From DT-110 sp030148525 (GTDB taxonomy: Bacteria > Bacteroidota > Bacteroidia > Chitinophagales > Saprospiraceae): a stretch of DNA of 64,000 bases. The notes below the pieces were generated by a model. It made no database searches. It was not told where the DNA came from and was given only the letters and a program-made list of their open reading frames with translations. This document shows, piece after piece, positions 1 to 7,420 of the stretch; the stretch's first letter is position 1; each line of letters opens with the position of its first letter. Where the stretch lies: positions 6,262,001 through 6,326,000 of the forward strand of contig OZ245751.1 of NCBI GenBank assembly GCA_965227445.1, read 5' to 3'. The translations under genes and the position numbers were made by a program.

Positions 1-157
1 TACCAAGGCCAACCTTCCGGTAGTAGGTATAGGGTATAAAGATTTAAGCAAGTCTTTCTACTTGATCCTCTAAACCAAATACAAGTTGAGGTTGCAACAT
101 TCAGTAAATTTGCAAATGGCTAAGCCCCCAACTTCACGCTAAAGTAATGCACCCAAT

Positions 158-379
158 ATGGCTACCGACTCAGAAGGCAAAAATCCGGCAAACAAGTCGG
201 TCAATAAAGTTAAAGACAGCTATAAGTCTATCGATAAAAAGCTCAAAATAGATAAGGAAGACAGCATGCCGGTGCTGATCGCCAAAATACTGGGTCGCAT
301 CTTGCTGGTTATTTTGCTGATCATTTTATCGCCCTTTCTGGTGGTGGGGCTGATTCTGGCTTTGGCGGCGGCACTATGA
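158..379 (+). CDS. small single-pass membrane protein, unknown function
   Basis: A 73-residue protein with a lysine- and serine-rich hydrophilic N-terminal half (about residues 1-38) and one long hydrophobic segment (about 40-72) rich in Leu, Ile and Val. The expected topology is a cytoplasmic tail with a single inner-membrane helix. The stop codon overlaps the start of the next gene by 4 bases (ATGA at 376-379), so the two are probably translationally coupled. I do not recognise the family. The coupling and the Bacteroidota-like composition make it likely to be real. Confidence 0.6.
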   Translation: MATDSEGKNPANKSVNKVKDSYKSIDKKLKIDKEDSMPVLIAKILGRILLVILLIILSPFLVVGLILALAAAL

Positions 380-744
380 CGAAACGCCAACTTTTTTGGG
401 TAAGTCTGCTACTGTTTGCTGTTCATCAATTGCTCCAAAAGGGCTTCGGAATCCATCTGCCATTTCTTCATGCCTACCTCGATCCGTTCCTGGCTATGCC
501 CATTATTCTCGGTGTTTTTGACTGGGAGCGCCGTTGGCGCTACGGTGCCGATCCATTGCGAATATGGGAAGTAGGCGTAGTAACCTTGGTCTTCAGCATC
601 CTGTTCGAGTGGGGTTTTCCCCGCTGGGATGCGCGCTTTACGGCCGACTGGTACGATGTGCTGGCCTACGGGCTGGGAGCAGTGTTTTATGTATGGGCCG
701 GAGTAAGTAGCAAGGTCACAGGTAATAACCGGGAGAAGGGGTAA
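376..744 (+). CDS. small multi-pass membrane protein
   Basis: A 122-residue protein with about four hydrophobic segments (roughly residues 5-22, 33-47, 66-82 and 92-110) separated by short charged loops, including an Arg/Trp-rich stretch near residue 50. It overlaps the upstream small membrane protein by 4 bases and probably shares its transcript. Similar short proteins in Bacteroidota are sometimes labelled as transporter-related, but nothing here shows a transport function. It runs convergently into the metallophosphoesterase gene, leaving only a few bases between the two stops. Confidence 0.6.
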   Translation: MTKRQLFWVSLLLFAVHQLLQKGFGIHLPFLHAYLDPFLAMPIILGVFDWERRWRYGADPLRIWEVGVVTLVFSILFEWGFPRWDARFTADWYDVLAYGLGAVFYVWAGVSSKVTGNNREKG

Positions 745-750
745 AGGAGA

Positions 751-1785
751 CTATCCATTCACCGTCAGCAAGCTACTGTCCTTTTCACTGAGAGGTAAAA
801 AGTGAACATCCAGGTACCCTCCACTGGCGTTATCGTCGGAAACAATTTGCGGCTTCCCTTTAATCAGTTCAATGGAACTCCGGTGTGTATGTCCGGCAAA
901 TATCCCCAACAGGTTGGGCGCGGCAAAAACCTGTTTATGAAACTGGAACGTGGTTGAAGTGTGTCCGCCTTCCGGCCATTTAGGCCGACGCTCCAGTGCA
1001 AAGTTGCGGTCCGCAGCAGCTCCCCAATCCGGATGTCCGCAGCCAAAAACCATTGGTTTCCCGGGAGCATACAGGGGGATATGAACCAATAAAACGAGCG
1101 GCATACCACTGTCAATGTGTTCCGTTAGAAAAGAAAGCTGCTCCTCATTAATTTGGTACGTAGAGTTGTCAATCGCCAAAAAACGGATGCCCTTGATGTC
1201 ATAAGCTGCCATCAAAGGATTATTGCCCTGATACAGAGGCAGCAGCCGTTTTTGTATCCACGTATCGCGTAACGATTCCAGGGAGCCTTCCATCCCTTCG
1301 TAGTGCCAATCGTGGTTGCCGGCAATATAGATATAGGGAATGCCCGTATCCTCCAACTTGGATAAAGCCCATTCTATGGCTGCTTCGGATGGAAAGCTGA
1401 ACAGGTCACCAACCAGTGTGATCACATCCGCATTTTCTCCCTTCGCAAAGGCCAGTGCCTGCATGAAGGCCTCCTCGGGATTGGTGGTTGCTCCGGTTTT
1501 AAAATGGGTCGTTTCATTATAGGCTTTCGCCATCCGGCCACTGAATTCCCGGTAAGGAATCCCCCGTTCATCATCTTTGAACAGATGGGTATCGGCAATG
1601 TGTACCACCTTGACCGGCTCCTTGATAGCATCCGCATAAAAGAATACCTTCTCCTGATCCAAAGTTGTACATACCCGCCATGGGTTTTCGGTATGCTGAC
1701 TGCGTGCACGTGCCAAAGGACTGGTCGCCAAGGTCCCTCTCAAAAGGGCGGTGGACGCTTTTCTGAAAAAGGATCGACGTTTCAT
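751..1785 (-). CDS. Tat-exported metallophosphoesterase
   Basis: A 344-residue calcineurin-like phosphoesterase. All five signature blocks of the fold are visible in order: a D-x-H block (ADTHL, about residue 69), GDLFS (about 126), GNHDWH (about 156), VHIPLY (about 235) and GHTHR (about 299). These supply the ligands for a two-metal centre that hydrolyses phosphoesters. The N-terminus reads KRRSFFRKAS, a twin-arginine motif, followed by a weakly hydrophobic Ala/Leu stretch, so export folded through Tat is likely. The substrate cannot be read from sequence. It lies just outside the left repeat of the accessory island, so it is probably core chromosome. Confidence 0.85.
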   Translation of the reverse strand: MKRRSFFRKASTALLRGTLATSPLARARSQHTENPWRVCTTLDQEKVFFYADAIKEPVKVVHIADTHLFKDDERGIPYREFSGRMAKAYNETTHFKTGATTNPEEAFMQALAFAKGENADVITLVGDLFSFPSEAAIEWALSKLEDTGIPYIYIAGNHDWHYEGMEGSLESLRDTWIQKRLLPLYQGNNPLMAAYDIKGIRFLAIDNSTYQINEEQLSFLTEHIDSGMPLVLLVHIPLYAPGKPMVFGCGHPDWGAAADRNFALERRPKWPEGGHTSTTFQFHKQVFAAPNLLGIFAGHTHRSSIELIKGKPQIVSDDNASGGYLDVHFLPLSEKDSSLLTVNG

Positions 1786-1826
1786 ATGGTTCCGGTTTGG
1801 GGTGAAAGGTACCTATTAATTCCCAC

Positions 1827-2064
1827 CGTTAAAACGATGGGCTAAAGGAGCCCCTAATCAACTAATCTCCATATCACCTAATCAAAAAAGGGTGTCGCGA
1901 AATACGAACTTCATCCTGTGAGCCTACTGGATTCGGAAGAAATCCCATTCTCCAACTCTCCAATTCCCCTAATCCCCGTCGATCCAGAGGATCGACATCC
2001 AAAAAGAAAAGGGCCACCAGAAACATCCGGTGACCCTTTCAGGGAGTGGGCCCAGTAGGGTTTG
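1827..2064. repeat. left 238-bp direct repeat bounding the island, with tRNA 3' remnant
   Basis: These bases recur at 18792-19029 without indels and with only a few substitutions (offset exactly 16,965). Positions 2047-2064 equal the last 18 bases of the minus-strand tRNA gene at 19012-19085, so this copy carries a tRNA 3' tip with no tRNA body. It also duplicates the tRNA terminator hairpin (about 2001-2037). After 2064 the two copies diverge completely. The arrangement is that of a junction made by insertion or recombination at a tRNA gene. The rest of the 505-base gap 1786-2290 shows nothing else recognisable. Confidence 0.85.
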
Positions 2065-2290
2065 CGTTCGGGTTCTTAAGTGGTTGGTTTATAGGTTGAT
2101 AAAAGGAGGCGGGTGATTTTTTGAAGAAAAATGGAAGAAGGGGGGATTCAATTAGGCCAATAGAGAAGAATATTGCTTCAAGGGTCCAAAATTGAGGTCT
2201 GTCAGATAAAGATGATTTTGAATCATCGTGGCCGTATTACAGCATTAACAAGGCTACTTCAAAAAAATGATTTCTGAAGTTAAGAAACGA

Positions 2291-2605
2291 CTATTGAGGT
2301 TCAAACCAATAACCTTTTTCCACAACTTTAGCCATATGACCTATAGTCAAAGGTTTTTTCCTTAGTTTATCGGGACTAAACCACTTATAGTAAGTGTATT
2401 TAAACAGTAGCTCAGGAAGGAAATAATCTTCGAAGCTTATTCCTTTCAAAGACACATTAAATTTTTTTTCGAAGTCTATCAGCATGAAATAAGCATCATC
2501 ACCTATGATTTCGAGATCGTTATTTATTTCTGTGGCTTCGTCAATTTTAGACTTACTGTTCCTTCCAAAAAAGGAAATTACCCTATGTAAAATAGTCTTA
2601 TCCAT
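2291..2605 (-). CDS. DUF1493-like small acidic protein
   Basis: A 104-residue protein. The central segment GDDAYFMLIDFEKKFNV followed by an F-x-D-Y-F-x-P-E pattern resembles DUF1493, a family related in shape to acyl carrier proteins and found sporadically in accessory DNA. No signal peptide or membrane helix is visible. It begins 15 bases after the stop of the small membrane gene 2621-2869 and so is probably in an operon with it. It is the left-most gene of the island. Function is unknown; given the toxin/immunity surroundings, a role as an immunity or accessory protein is possible but unproven. Confidence 0.6.
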   Translation of the reverse strand: MDKTILHRVISFFGRNSKSKIDEATEINNDLEIIGDDAYFMLIDFEKKFNVSLKGISFEDYFLPELLFKYTYYKWFSPDKLRKKPLTIGHMAKVVEKGYWFEPQ

Positions 2606-2620
2606 AAGAGTACTTACTTT

Positions 2621-2869
2621 TCAGTCTTCTTTGCTTTCTGAGCTATCTAATGTCATTTCTCTAATCTGCTCTTTTATGGTATCCATCGGATTTACACCTT
2701 CTTGAGACCACTTTTCTTTTGCATCTCTAATTCCTTTTGCAGTATTGACAACGGCGTTTCCGAAACCTATTCCCAGGTAGTAGTAAATTGCGAAAACAAT
2801 AATTGTCGCAGTCAGTAAAATCGATGCTAATATGACAAATATCCTCTTGTTTAATTCATTCATTTTCAT
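2621..2869 (-). CDS. small membrane protein paired with DUF1493-like gene
   Basis: An 82-residue protein with one strong hydrophobic helix (about residues 10-35) followed by a charged, acidic tail rich in Lys, Glu and Asp. A second in-frame Met is available at residue 3. It precedes the DUF1493-like gene by 15 bases on the same strand. A copy of the IS5-like element ends 37 bases upstream of its start, so its original promoter or upstream partner has probably been separated from it. I do not recognise a named family. Confidence 0.55.
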   Translation of the reverse strand: MKMNELNKRIFVILASILLTATIIVFAIYYYLGIGFGNAVVNTAKGIRDAKEKWSQEGVNPMDTIKEQIREMTLDSSESKED

Positions 2870-2905
2870 CGCAATTGCTCATGCATTTTTGCTCAGTGTA
2901 GCTTA

Positions 2906-4649
2906 GGGCTTCCTCAAAAAGTCAACGCCACCGGAGTTCTTTTTCTGTCCCACGCCGGGTGCTGGCGAAAAAGAGCGTAGCAGTCGCTGATTTGATCTAG
3001 TATTTCTTGCCAGACCTTATCACAAGCCCTGCATAAGGCCTGAGCAAAGAATAAAAAAGATAAAGAAACTCCCGATAAATGGACCTTTAACAGGTTCATT
3101 GCCAGGAATATAAGGTGCACTTCCGCTGGAATCGTCTGCGATAGCTTTGCCTGTATCTTGTCGAGCCCGTAGCGGACTTTAGCCTGTCCGAACTTGCCCT
3201 CAATCTCTGATCGCTTATTATTTCGTTTTCGGGCCTTGTTGCGCTCGCTTTTGCTTTGTTTCTTCTTACGGCCCACTGCCGGGCCATTATGCTTTATGCA
3301 TCTGTCTTTCAGATACTTGCGGTTTTCACGGGTCCAGTAGATTCGATCGGCAAGTACCTCGGCCGGATAATACCCATACATCGATTTGTAGGCCTCTATT
3401 TGGTCTTTGAGGTACTTGGCTTCATTAAAGGCATTAAAGTCGATCTGATCCACTCTGGCGATGCCTTCGCTCATGGAGGCATTGATCTTAGGGCCGAACT
3501 CGGTGTTTTTTGTGCCCCCTTTGCCGCGCTTGATCGGACGCACCATTGGTTTGTCGATACTGACCAGACGGTTGTCTATCTGTCTGCGTTTGTCCCGGTA
3601 CATGATCTCCTGTTGGCGGTATAGCTCCTGGATCACCCATAGGTGTTTCCATTGGGTGGCTGTCCAGGGGATGCTCTTTTCAGCGTCCTGCAGTTTGTCC
3701 AGCATGCCTTCGATGGTCTTGAGGTTACGGCGAACATAGCGCAGTTGTTGTCCGGTGGCTTTGCGGACACTCTTTTTGTCTTTGCGTCGCTTCTTACTGA
3801 AGCTCACGTAGTTCTGGCGGGCTTTACGTCGGTAGGTCCTGGGCTTTGTTGGCCATAGGTCACGGGCCGACTCAAACAATGCATCAATCAAAGCTTCGCT
3901 TTTCAGCCGGGCTTCTGCCAGTAATCTGGTGTCGGTCGGATAGGCGATGTTGACCGGGCTAACGGTGGCGTCTACCATCAACGTTCCCCGGTTGGTTGGC
4001 TCCTCTGGCTTCTGGTCCACGGGCTTTTCCTGATCGGCCGCCTGCTCCTTTTCCGGTGACTGTGGTGGGTCTTCGGGAGGCTTGCCATCTCCCGGACGGC
4101 GACGGTGTTTGACCACCTTTAGTGCTCGGGCCTGATTGATGACCAAGTCGTTCAGTTTGGCAGCTCCTTCTTTACCCAGGCGCTTGCGGATCTCTACAAA
4201 CAGGCTCGGCACGAACACCGGTTCGATCTGGAAGCTACTCAAGCCCACGAAGTACTGCGCATAGATGTTTTCCTGGATGTACGGTATGGTGTCTTCATCC
4301 GTCAGGTTCTCCAGGTGTTTGACCAGCAAGGCACCCAGTACTATGCGCAGATCAACAGTGGGACGTCCCATGTTGCTGCTCAGGGAGGAAAAAAAAACTT
4401 TGGCCATCTCGTCCCAGGGCACCAGTTCAGCCATCTTCACCCAGCGGTTCTCCGGCGACAGGGACTGATCGAAGGGCGTCTTAAACAAACTCAGGGTACG
4501 TTCACTAGCGGGTGTGTAGTAGATCATGCGAAGTGCAAGCTTTTTTCACAAGATACCCCGTATTCCACGGTTTTGTAAATAATACATCTTGCATTTTACC
4601 AACATAACTTGTTAGTATTGTGGATGAAGAGTACTTTTTGAGGAAGCCC
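2906..4649 (-). mobile_element. IS5-like insertion sequence, copy 1
   Basis: A 1744-bp element with matching terminal inverted repeats that start GGGCTTCCTCAAAAAGT at both ends. It is flanked by a 7-bp target duplication, TAGCTTA, at 2899-2905 and 4650-4656. It contains one transposase gene. Two more copies of the same length lie at 7421-9164 and 13304-15047 in the opposite orientation. Its intact ends, open reading frame and target duplication indicate a recent insertion. Confidence 0.92.
2914..4527 (-). CDS. IS5-like transposase (DUF772 plus DDE domain), copy 1
   Basis: A 537-residue DDE transposase. The N-terminal part (about residues 50-100, GRPTVDLRIVLGALL) matches the DUF772 domain of IS5/IS1182-type transposases. 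The catalytic half has MVDATVSPVNIAYPTD (first Asp), a second Asp in AEVLADRIYW and a C-terminal RSEIEGKFGQAK block (Glu). A Pro/Glu/Lys-rich linker separates the halves. The protein is identical to that of copy 3 and differs at six residues from copy 2. The stop lies eight bases from the element end. Confidence 0.92.
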   Translation of the reverse strand: MIYYTPASERTLSLFKTPFDQSLSPENRWVKMAELVPWDEMAKVFFSSLSSNMGRPTVDLRIVLGALLVKHLENLTDEDTIPYIQENIYAQYFVGLSSFQIEPVFVPSLFVEIRKRLGKEGAAKLNDLVINQARALKVVKHRRRPGDGKPPEDPPQSPEKEQAADQEKPVDQKPEEPTNRGTLMVDATVSPVNIAYPTDTRLLAEARLKSEALIDALFESARDLWPTKPRTYRRKARQNYVSFSKKRRKDKKSVRKATGQQLRYVRRNLKTIEGMLDKLQDAEKSIPWTATQWKHLWVIQELYRQQEIMYRDKRRQIDNRLVSIDKPMVRPIKRGKGGTKNTEFGPKINASMSEGIARVDQIDFNAFNEAKYLKDQIEAYKSMYGYYPAEVLADRIYWTRENRKYLKDRCIKHNGPAVGRKKKQSKSERNKARKRNNKRSEIEGKFGQAKVRYGLDKIQAKLSQTIPAEVHLIFLAMNLLKVHLSGVSLSFLFFAQALCRACDKVWQEILDQISDCYALFRQHPAWDRKRTPVALTF

Positions 4650-4656
4650 TAGCTTA

Positions 4657-4962
4657 TGACCAGCTTGCCCTCAAACCTTATTCTGTCATCTCCAAATTAA
4701 AAATCCTTGAACTTTCCTTTATAAACGGTAGTGAACTTCCTGCCGCAAGCTTCTCCTTTTTATCCTCGTTTACGATATACCAGCCCACACCGCTGTGGAG
4801 GAAGGTGCAGTTCGCATATAAGAAGGCCGCGTAGGGGAACGCATGGCGATCGGGCCGCTAGGCTGGCGTGGGATGTTCTGCGAACGAAGAAGCGACGAGA
4901 CGACCCCCTCTATTGAAGCGGCTAAGAAACTGGCGAAAATCCGATTAATAGAGTGCAAATCA
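4657..4962 (-). other. degraded sequence between IS copy 1 and RHS remnant
   Basis: No complete gene is supported here. On the minus strand a short open frame (about 4851 to 4678) ends with residues reading FIKESSRIFNLEMTE and then stops. It could be the last part of a broken effector tip, but it has no start and no recognisable domain. The stretch was continuous with the DNA left of 2899 before IS copy 1 inserted. Confidence 0.3.
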
Positions 4963-5037
4963 CATTCCGAAAGGATAGTAAGCAGTTTCATCAAGAATCT
5001 CCGTACTGCCAATCTGACTATTCCCATCCAGATCAGT
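4963..5037 (-). pseudogene. remnant of a fifth RHS cassette
   Basis: This short segment repeats, with a few changes, part of the RHS core seen at 6128-6190, 10020-10075 and 17855-17915. On the minus strand it encodes DLDGNSQIGSTEILDE and then YYPFG before similarity stops. It lies immediately after the immunity-like gene 5041-5262, the same position a new cassette start would take. I read it as a truncated cassette whose tip has been lost. Confidence 0.6.
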
Positions 5038-5040
5038 ACA

Positions 5041-5262
5041 CTACCTAGCGTTTCTTTTAGTTATCCTTTGAATAATTTGTTTTACTAATACCATTAAAGC
5101 AATTGCACCTAGAAACCTTGGTAGTATGTTTAGGAAAAAAATATACCAGAACGATACACGGGGAGTTTGGTTGAATAAATCCACTACACTCTGAGTGAAA
5201 AGAATAATAGAGGAGATTAACATGATTAATCCTAGTAGGATCTTCGATATTTTATTCTTCAT
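5041..5262 (-). CDS. candidate immunity protein, two-helix membrane protein
   Basis: A 73-residue protein beginning MKNKISKILLGL, with two hydrophobic helices (about residues 6-26 and 35-60) and a basic tail ending near TKRNAR. The start was chosen because it overlaps the end of the RHS-hydrolase gene by 11 bases, the tight coupling usual for toxin/immunity pairs; a longer frame from 5322 has no support. Small size, membrane location and position directly after a polymorphic effector tip suggest it protects the producer from that tip. This is inference; I recognise no family. Confidence 0.55.
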   Translation of the reverse strand: MKNKISKILLGLIMLISSIILFTQSVVDLFNQTPRVSFWYIFFLNILPRFLGAIALMVLVKQIIQRITKRNAR

Positions 5263-6622
5263 CACCTTTGTTTGAAGGGCTTTCAGGCAAATCACCTCCA
5301 CCCTGGTTATATAGGTATTCATTTATCAGTGTCTGTAGGGTGTTCCAGAAAGTATCAGCATTATCGATTGGAAATCTATGTGTGGTCCAAAGGTTGGATT
5401 TACTTGACTTTACACGGATTTTAATATCTGCACCACCAATTTCGCCTCCACCCCAATTGCTATCAAAAAATTTAATGACGGGATCATCTGTGTTCTGGTA
5501 ATCAATTATCCTAGTTCCATCAATAGGGCCATAATTGATTTCATCAGATTCGAATGTATTTAAGTGTAATACATCAGAGACTGTCCATCCCTCACTTTCC
5601 AAATATTCTTTAAGCCCCTTTCCAAACGCTCCACCCATACTATGAGTGATTATTCGAATCACATCATCAGATTTATTTAATCCGTCAGTTATCGCTGAAT
5701 AGTTCTTTTCTGCATATTTTCTACCCATTCTTTCTCGAAAGGATGCACCATATAAGAAAAAGAAAGGTTCATCAGTAAAAAAAGGAGTCTGATAGTCATT
5801 AAAAAACTGTTGAGCTCTTTTAACAAATCTACTTTGGCTTCCATTCCAATAGGGGGCTCCTTCTGGAGGGGATCCTCCTCCTATTAATCCATTTATGAAT
5901 ATTATTCTTTTCCCATCAGGATCAATAGCTTGAGTAGGCATGTTACCGACATAAGAAAATGTAGAGAGGGAAGAATACTTTTCTGCTAATGGATCTACCG
6001 AATTCCACCTCCCAATCGCTGGATCATACATTCTGGCCCCATAATGATGCCACCTCAGACCAAGCTCTCGATCCAGCTCTTTTCCATTGTAGGTGTACCG
6101 ATAACCTGCATCCTGCCAAGGTTGACCGAAAGGATAGTAATCAATCTCATCAAGAATCTCCGTACTGTCAATCTGACTATTCCCATCCAGATCACTGAAT
6201 CGCAACCGAGTATTACCCAGATGATCGGTGATGACGTATTCGTGCCGCCAATTGCTTCCACTGGGCACCGCACGCCCCTCCGGATGATAGATAGCCTGAA
6301 TGCCACCGTTGCGGTACTCAATACCTCCAATGTAGTCGGTTTGATCTATCGGCACAAGGGTGGAGTCGATTTTTGCCGTAAGGCGCAGGCCTGGTTTGGC
6401 ATGAAAGCCAGGTTTGAAAACAATGGAATCTTGTGCAACCAGTAACGTAGAGTCTAAAGCAGTTGGTTGGCCGTCGGTGGTGATGAACCGAGCCTGGTAT
6501 TGGTTTTCCGTGAAAGGGCCGGTCAGGACAATACTGTCGTTGAGGACCTCCTTACGTAGCTTATTGCCTGCTACATCATGTCCTTTTGCCTTGATGCAAA
6601 AGGACCAAAAGATCAAGACCAA
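5252..6622 (-). CDS. 5'-truncated RHS fragment with alpha/beta-hydrolase tip
   Basis: The frame encodes the last part of an RHS-repeat protein. It has a coat-hanger-like stretch with KPGFHAKPG, the DHLGNTRLRFSDLDGN repeat, the conserved YTYNGKELDRELGLRWHHYG and a GRWNSVDPLAEKY core motif ending at the DPDG junction. After that comes a unique tip of about 215 residues with THSMGGAFG, a nucleophile-elbow-like motif of lipases, and an INGLIGGG oxyanion-like segment. RHS homology stops at 6577, where a 380-bp repeat begins; the residues beyond it and the TTG start at 6622 come from that repeat. It is therefore an orphan cassette, probably not expressed as it stands. Confidence 0.75.
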   Translation of the reverse strand: MVLIFWSFCIKAKGHDVAGNKLRKEVLNDSIVLTGPFTENQYQARFITTDGQPTALDSTLLVAQDSIVFKPGFHAKPGLRLTAKIDSTLVPIDQTDYIGGIEYRNGGIQAIYHPEGRAVPSGSNWRHEYVITDHLGNTRLRFSDLDGNSQIDSTEILDEIDYYPFGQPWQDAGYRYTYNGKELDRELGLRWHHYGARMYDPAIGRWNSVDPLAEKYSSLSTFSYVGNMPTQAIDPDGKRIIFINGLIGGGSPPEGAPYWNGSQSRFVKRAQQFFNDYQTPFFTDEPFFFLYGASFRERMGRKYAEKNYSAITDGLNKSDDVIRIITHSMGGAFGKGLKEYLESEGWTVSDVLHLNTFESDEINYGPIDGTRIIDYQNTDDPVIKFFDSNWGGGEIGGADIKIRVKSSKSNLWTTHRFPIDNADTFWNTLQTLINEYLYNQGGGDLPESPSNKGDEE

Positions 6623-6957
6623 ATAAGGCTAGCCTAAAAAGGGGAGTCGCTTCCCGCTCGCTTACCAAGCCACTCGCCCGCTTTCTTAAAAAAGCAGTGC
6701 TGTGCTCCTGTGCAGTATGATTGACCTGAATACATCCGATGCGCAAGGCTCGTTCGTGGTAAGCTCTGCCTTAAGCTAAGCATCGTGCAGATATGCTTAC
6801 CTAAAGTTTTCACTGTCCGGTTGGCCACCCGCGCCTCCCTTTTCTTAACGGCTACCCTTAAATGGTCGGGGAAGGGGATATGCTCTTCGTTTCTGGTAGA
6901 AATAATCAAAATTACAGTTTTGAACTGTAATCCAATCCTACCTTTTAGGGGGCCAAA
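6578..6957 (-). repeat. 380-bp cassette linker repeat, copy A
   Basis: This block recurs at 18309-18688 (offset 11,731) with scattered substitutions. In both places it abuts the same region of an RHS fragment. Here its other end lies seven bases from the stop of the preceding immunity-like gene. It contains two hairpins: GTCCTTTTGC/GCAAAAGGAC near 6580-6605 and ATTACAGTT/AACTGTAAT near 6911-6931. Reading frames are not conserved between the copies, so it is probably non-coding. It fills the gap between 6622 and 6965. Confidence 0.8.
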
Positions 6958-6964
6958 ACAATAA

Positions 6965-7408
6965 TTATTTAAGTTTTAAAGGTATTTTTACTAAATACTT
7001 GTTTTCCTTATTCAGAGTTACATTTTCGTTCCTTACAATAGTTAATCCTGAAAGGTATTCCTTGAATAGTGGTAAAAATTTTCTTACATTTTCAGGGTAT
7101 TCTTTTTTCTCTAAAACTCTTGGGGAATACTTATAATACCTTAGTTCTTCAGAATTCCCCCCTGACAATTTTAGAAAAGTCAAATTGAATCCTTCCGGCT
7201 TTCCCATATTTGACAAAAACATCTCTAAAACTGCATTTCCAGTTCTCCCTTTCGACAATGATTCTGGTAAACTAAAATCAGGATTATGCCCTTCAACTTT
7301 GTAAGGCATCGGAGATGATAAATATATGTCATTTTGTTTCTTTTGTCCTTGGCAGCCACTTGCTACAACGAACATCAAGATAAGAACGTATATTATTTTA
7401 CTTTTCAT
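6965..7408 (-). CDS. candidate immunity lipoprotein, separated from its toxin by an IS
   Basis: A 147-residue protein with a lipoprotein signal peptide (MKSKIIYVLILMFVVASGC, lipobox ending at Cys19). The mature part has no recognised domain. If the IS at 7421-9164 and one copy of its target duplication are removed, this start codon falls a few bases after the stop of the RHS-zincin gene 9164-11173. It is thus the natural downstream partner of that toxin. A lipid-anchored periplasmic immunity protein would fit a toxin acting in the cell envelope. Function is inferred from position only. Confidence 0.6.
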   Translation of the reverse strand: MKSKIIYVLILMFVVASGCQGQKKQNDIYLSSPMPYKVEGHNPDFSLPESLSKGRTGNAVLEMFLSNMGKPEGFNLTFLKLSGGNSEELRYYKYSPRVLEKKEYPENVRKFLPLFKEYLSGLTIVRNENVTLNKENKYLVKIPLKLK

Positions 7409-7420
7409 TTTATCTATTTA

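Noticed and set aside
3256..3858. Plus-strand frames inside IS copy 1 (and the same in copies 2 and 3)
   Set aside because: Shadows of the transposase gene on the other strand.
6634..6909. 91-residue minus-strand frame in linker copy A
   Set aside because: The equivalent frame in copy B is cut by a stop, so there is no sign of protein conservation.
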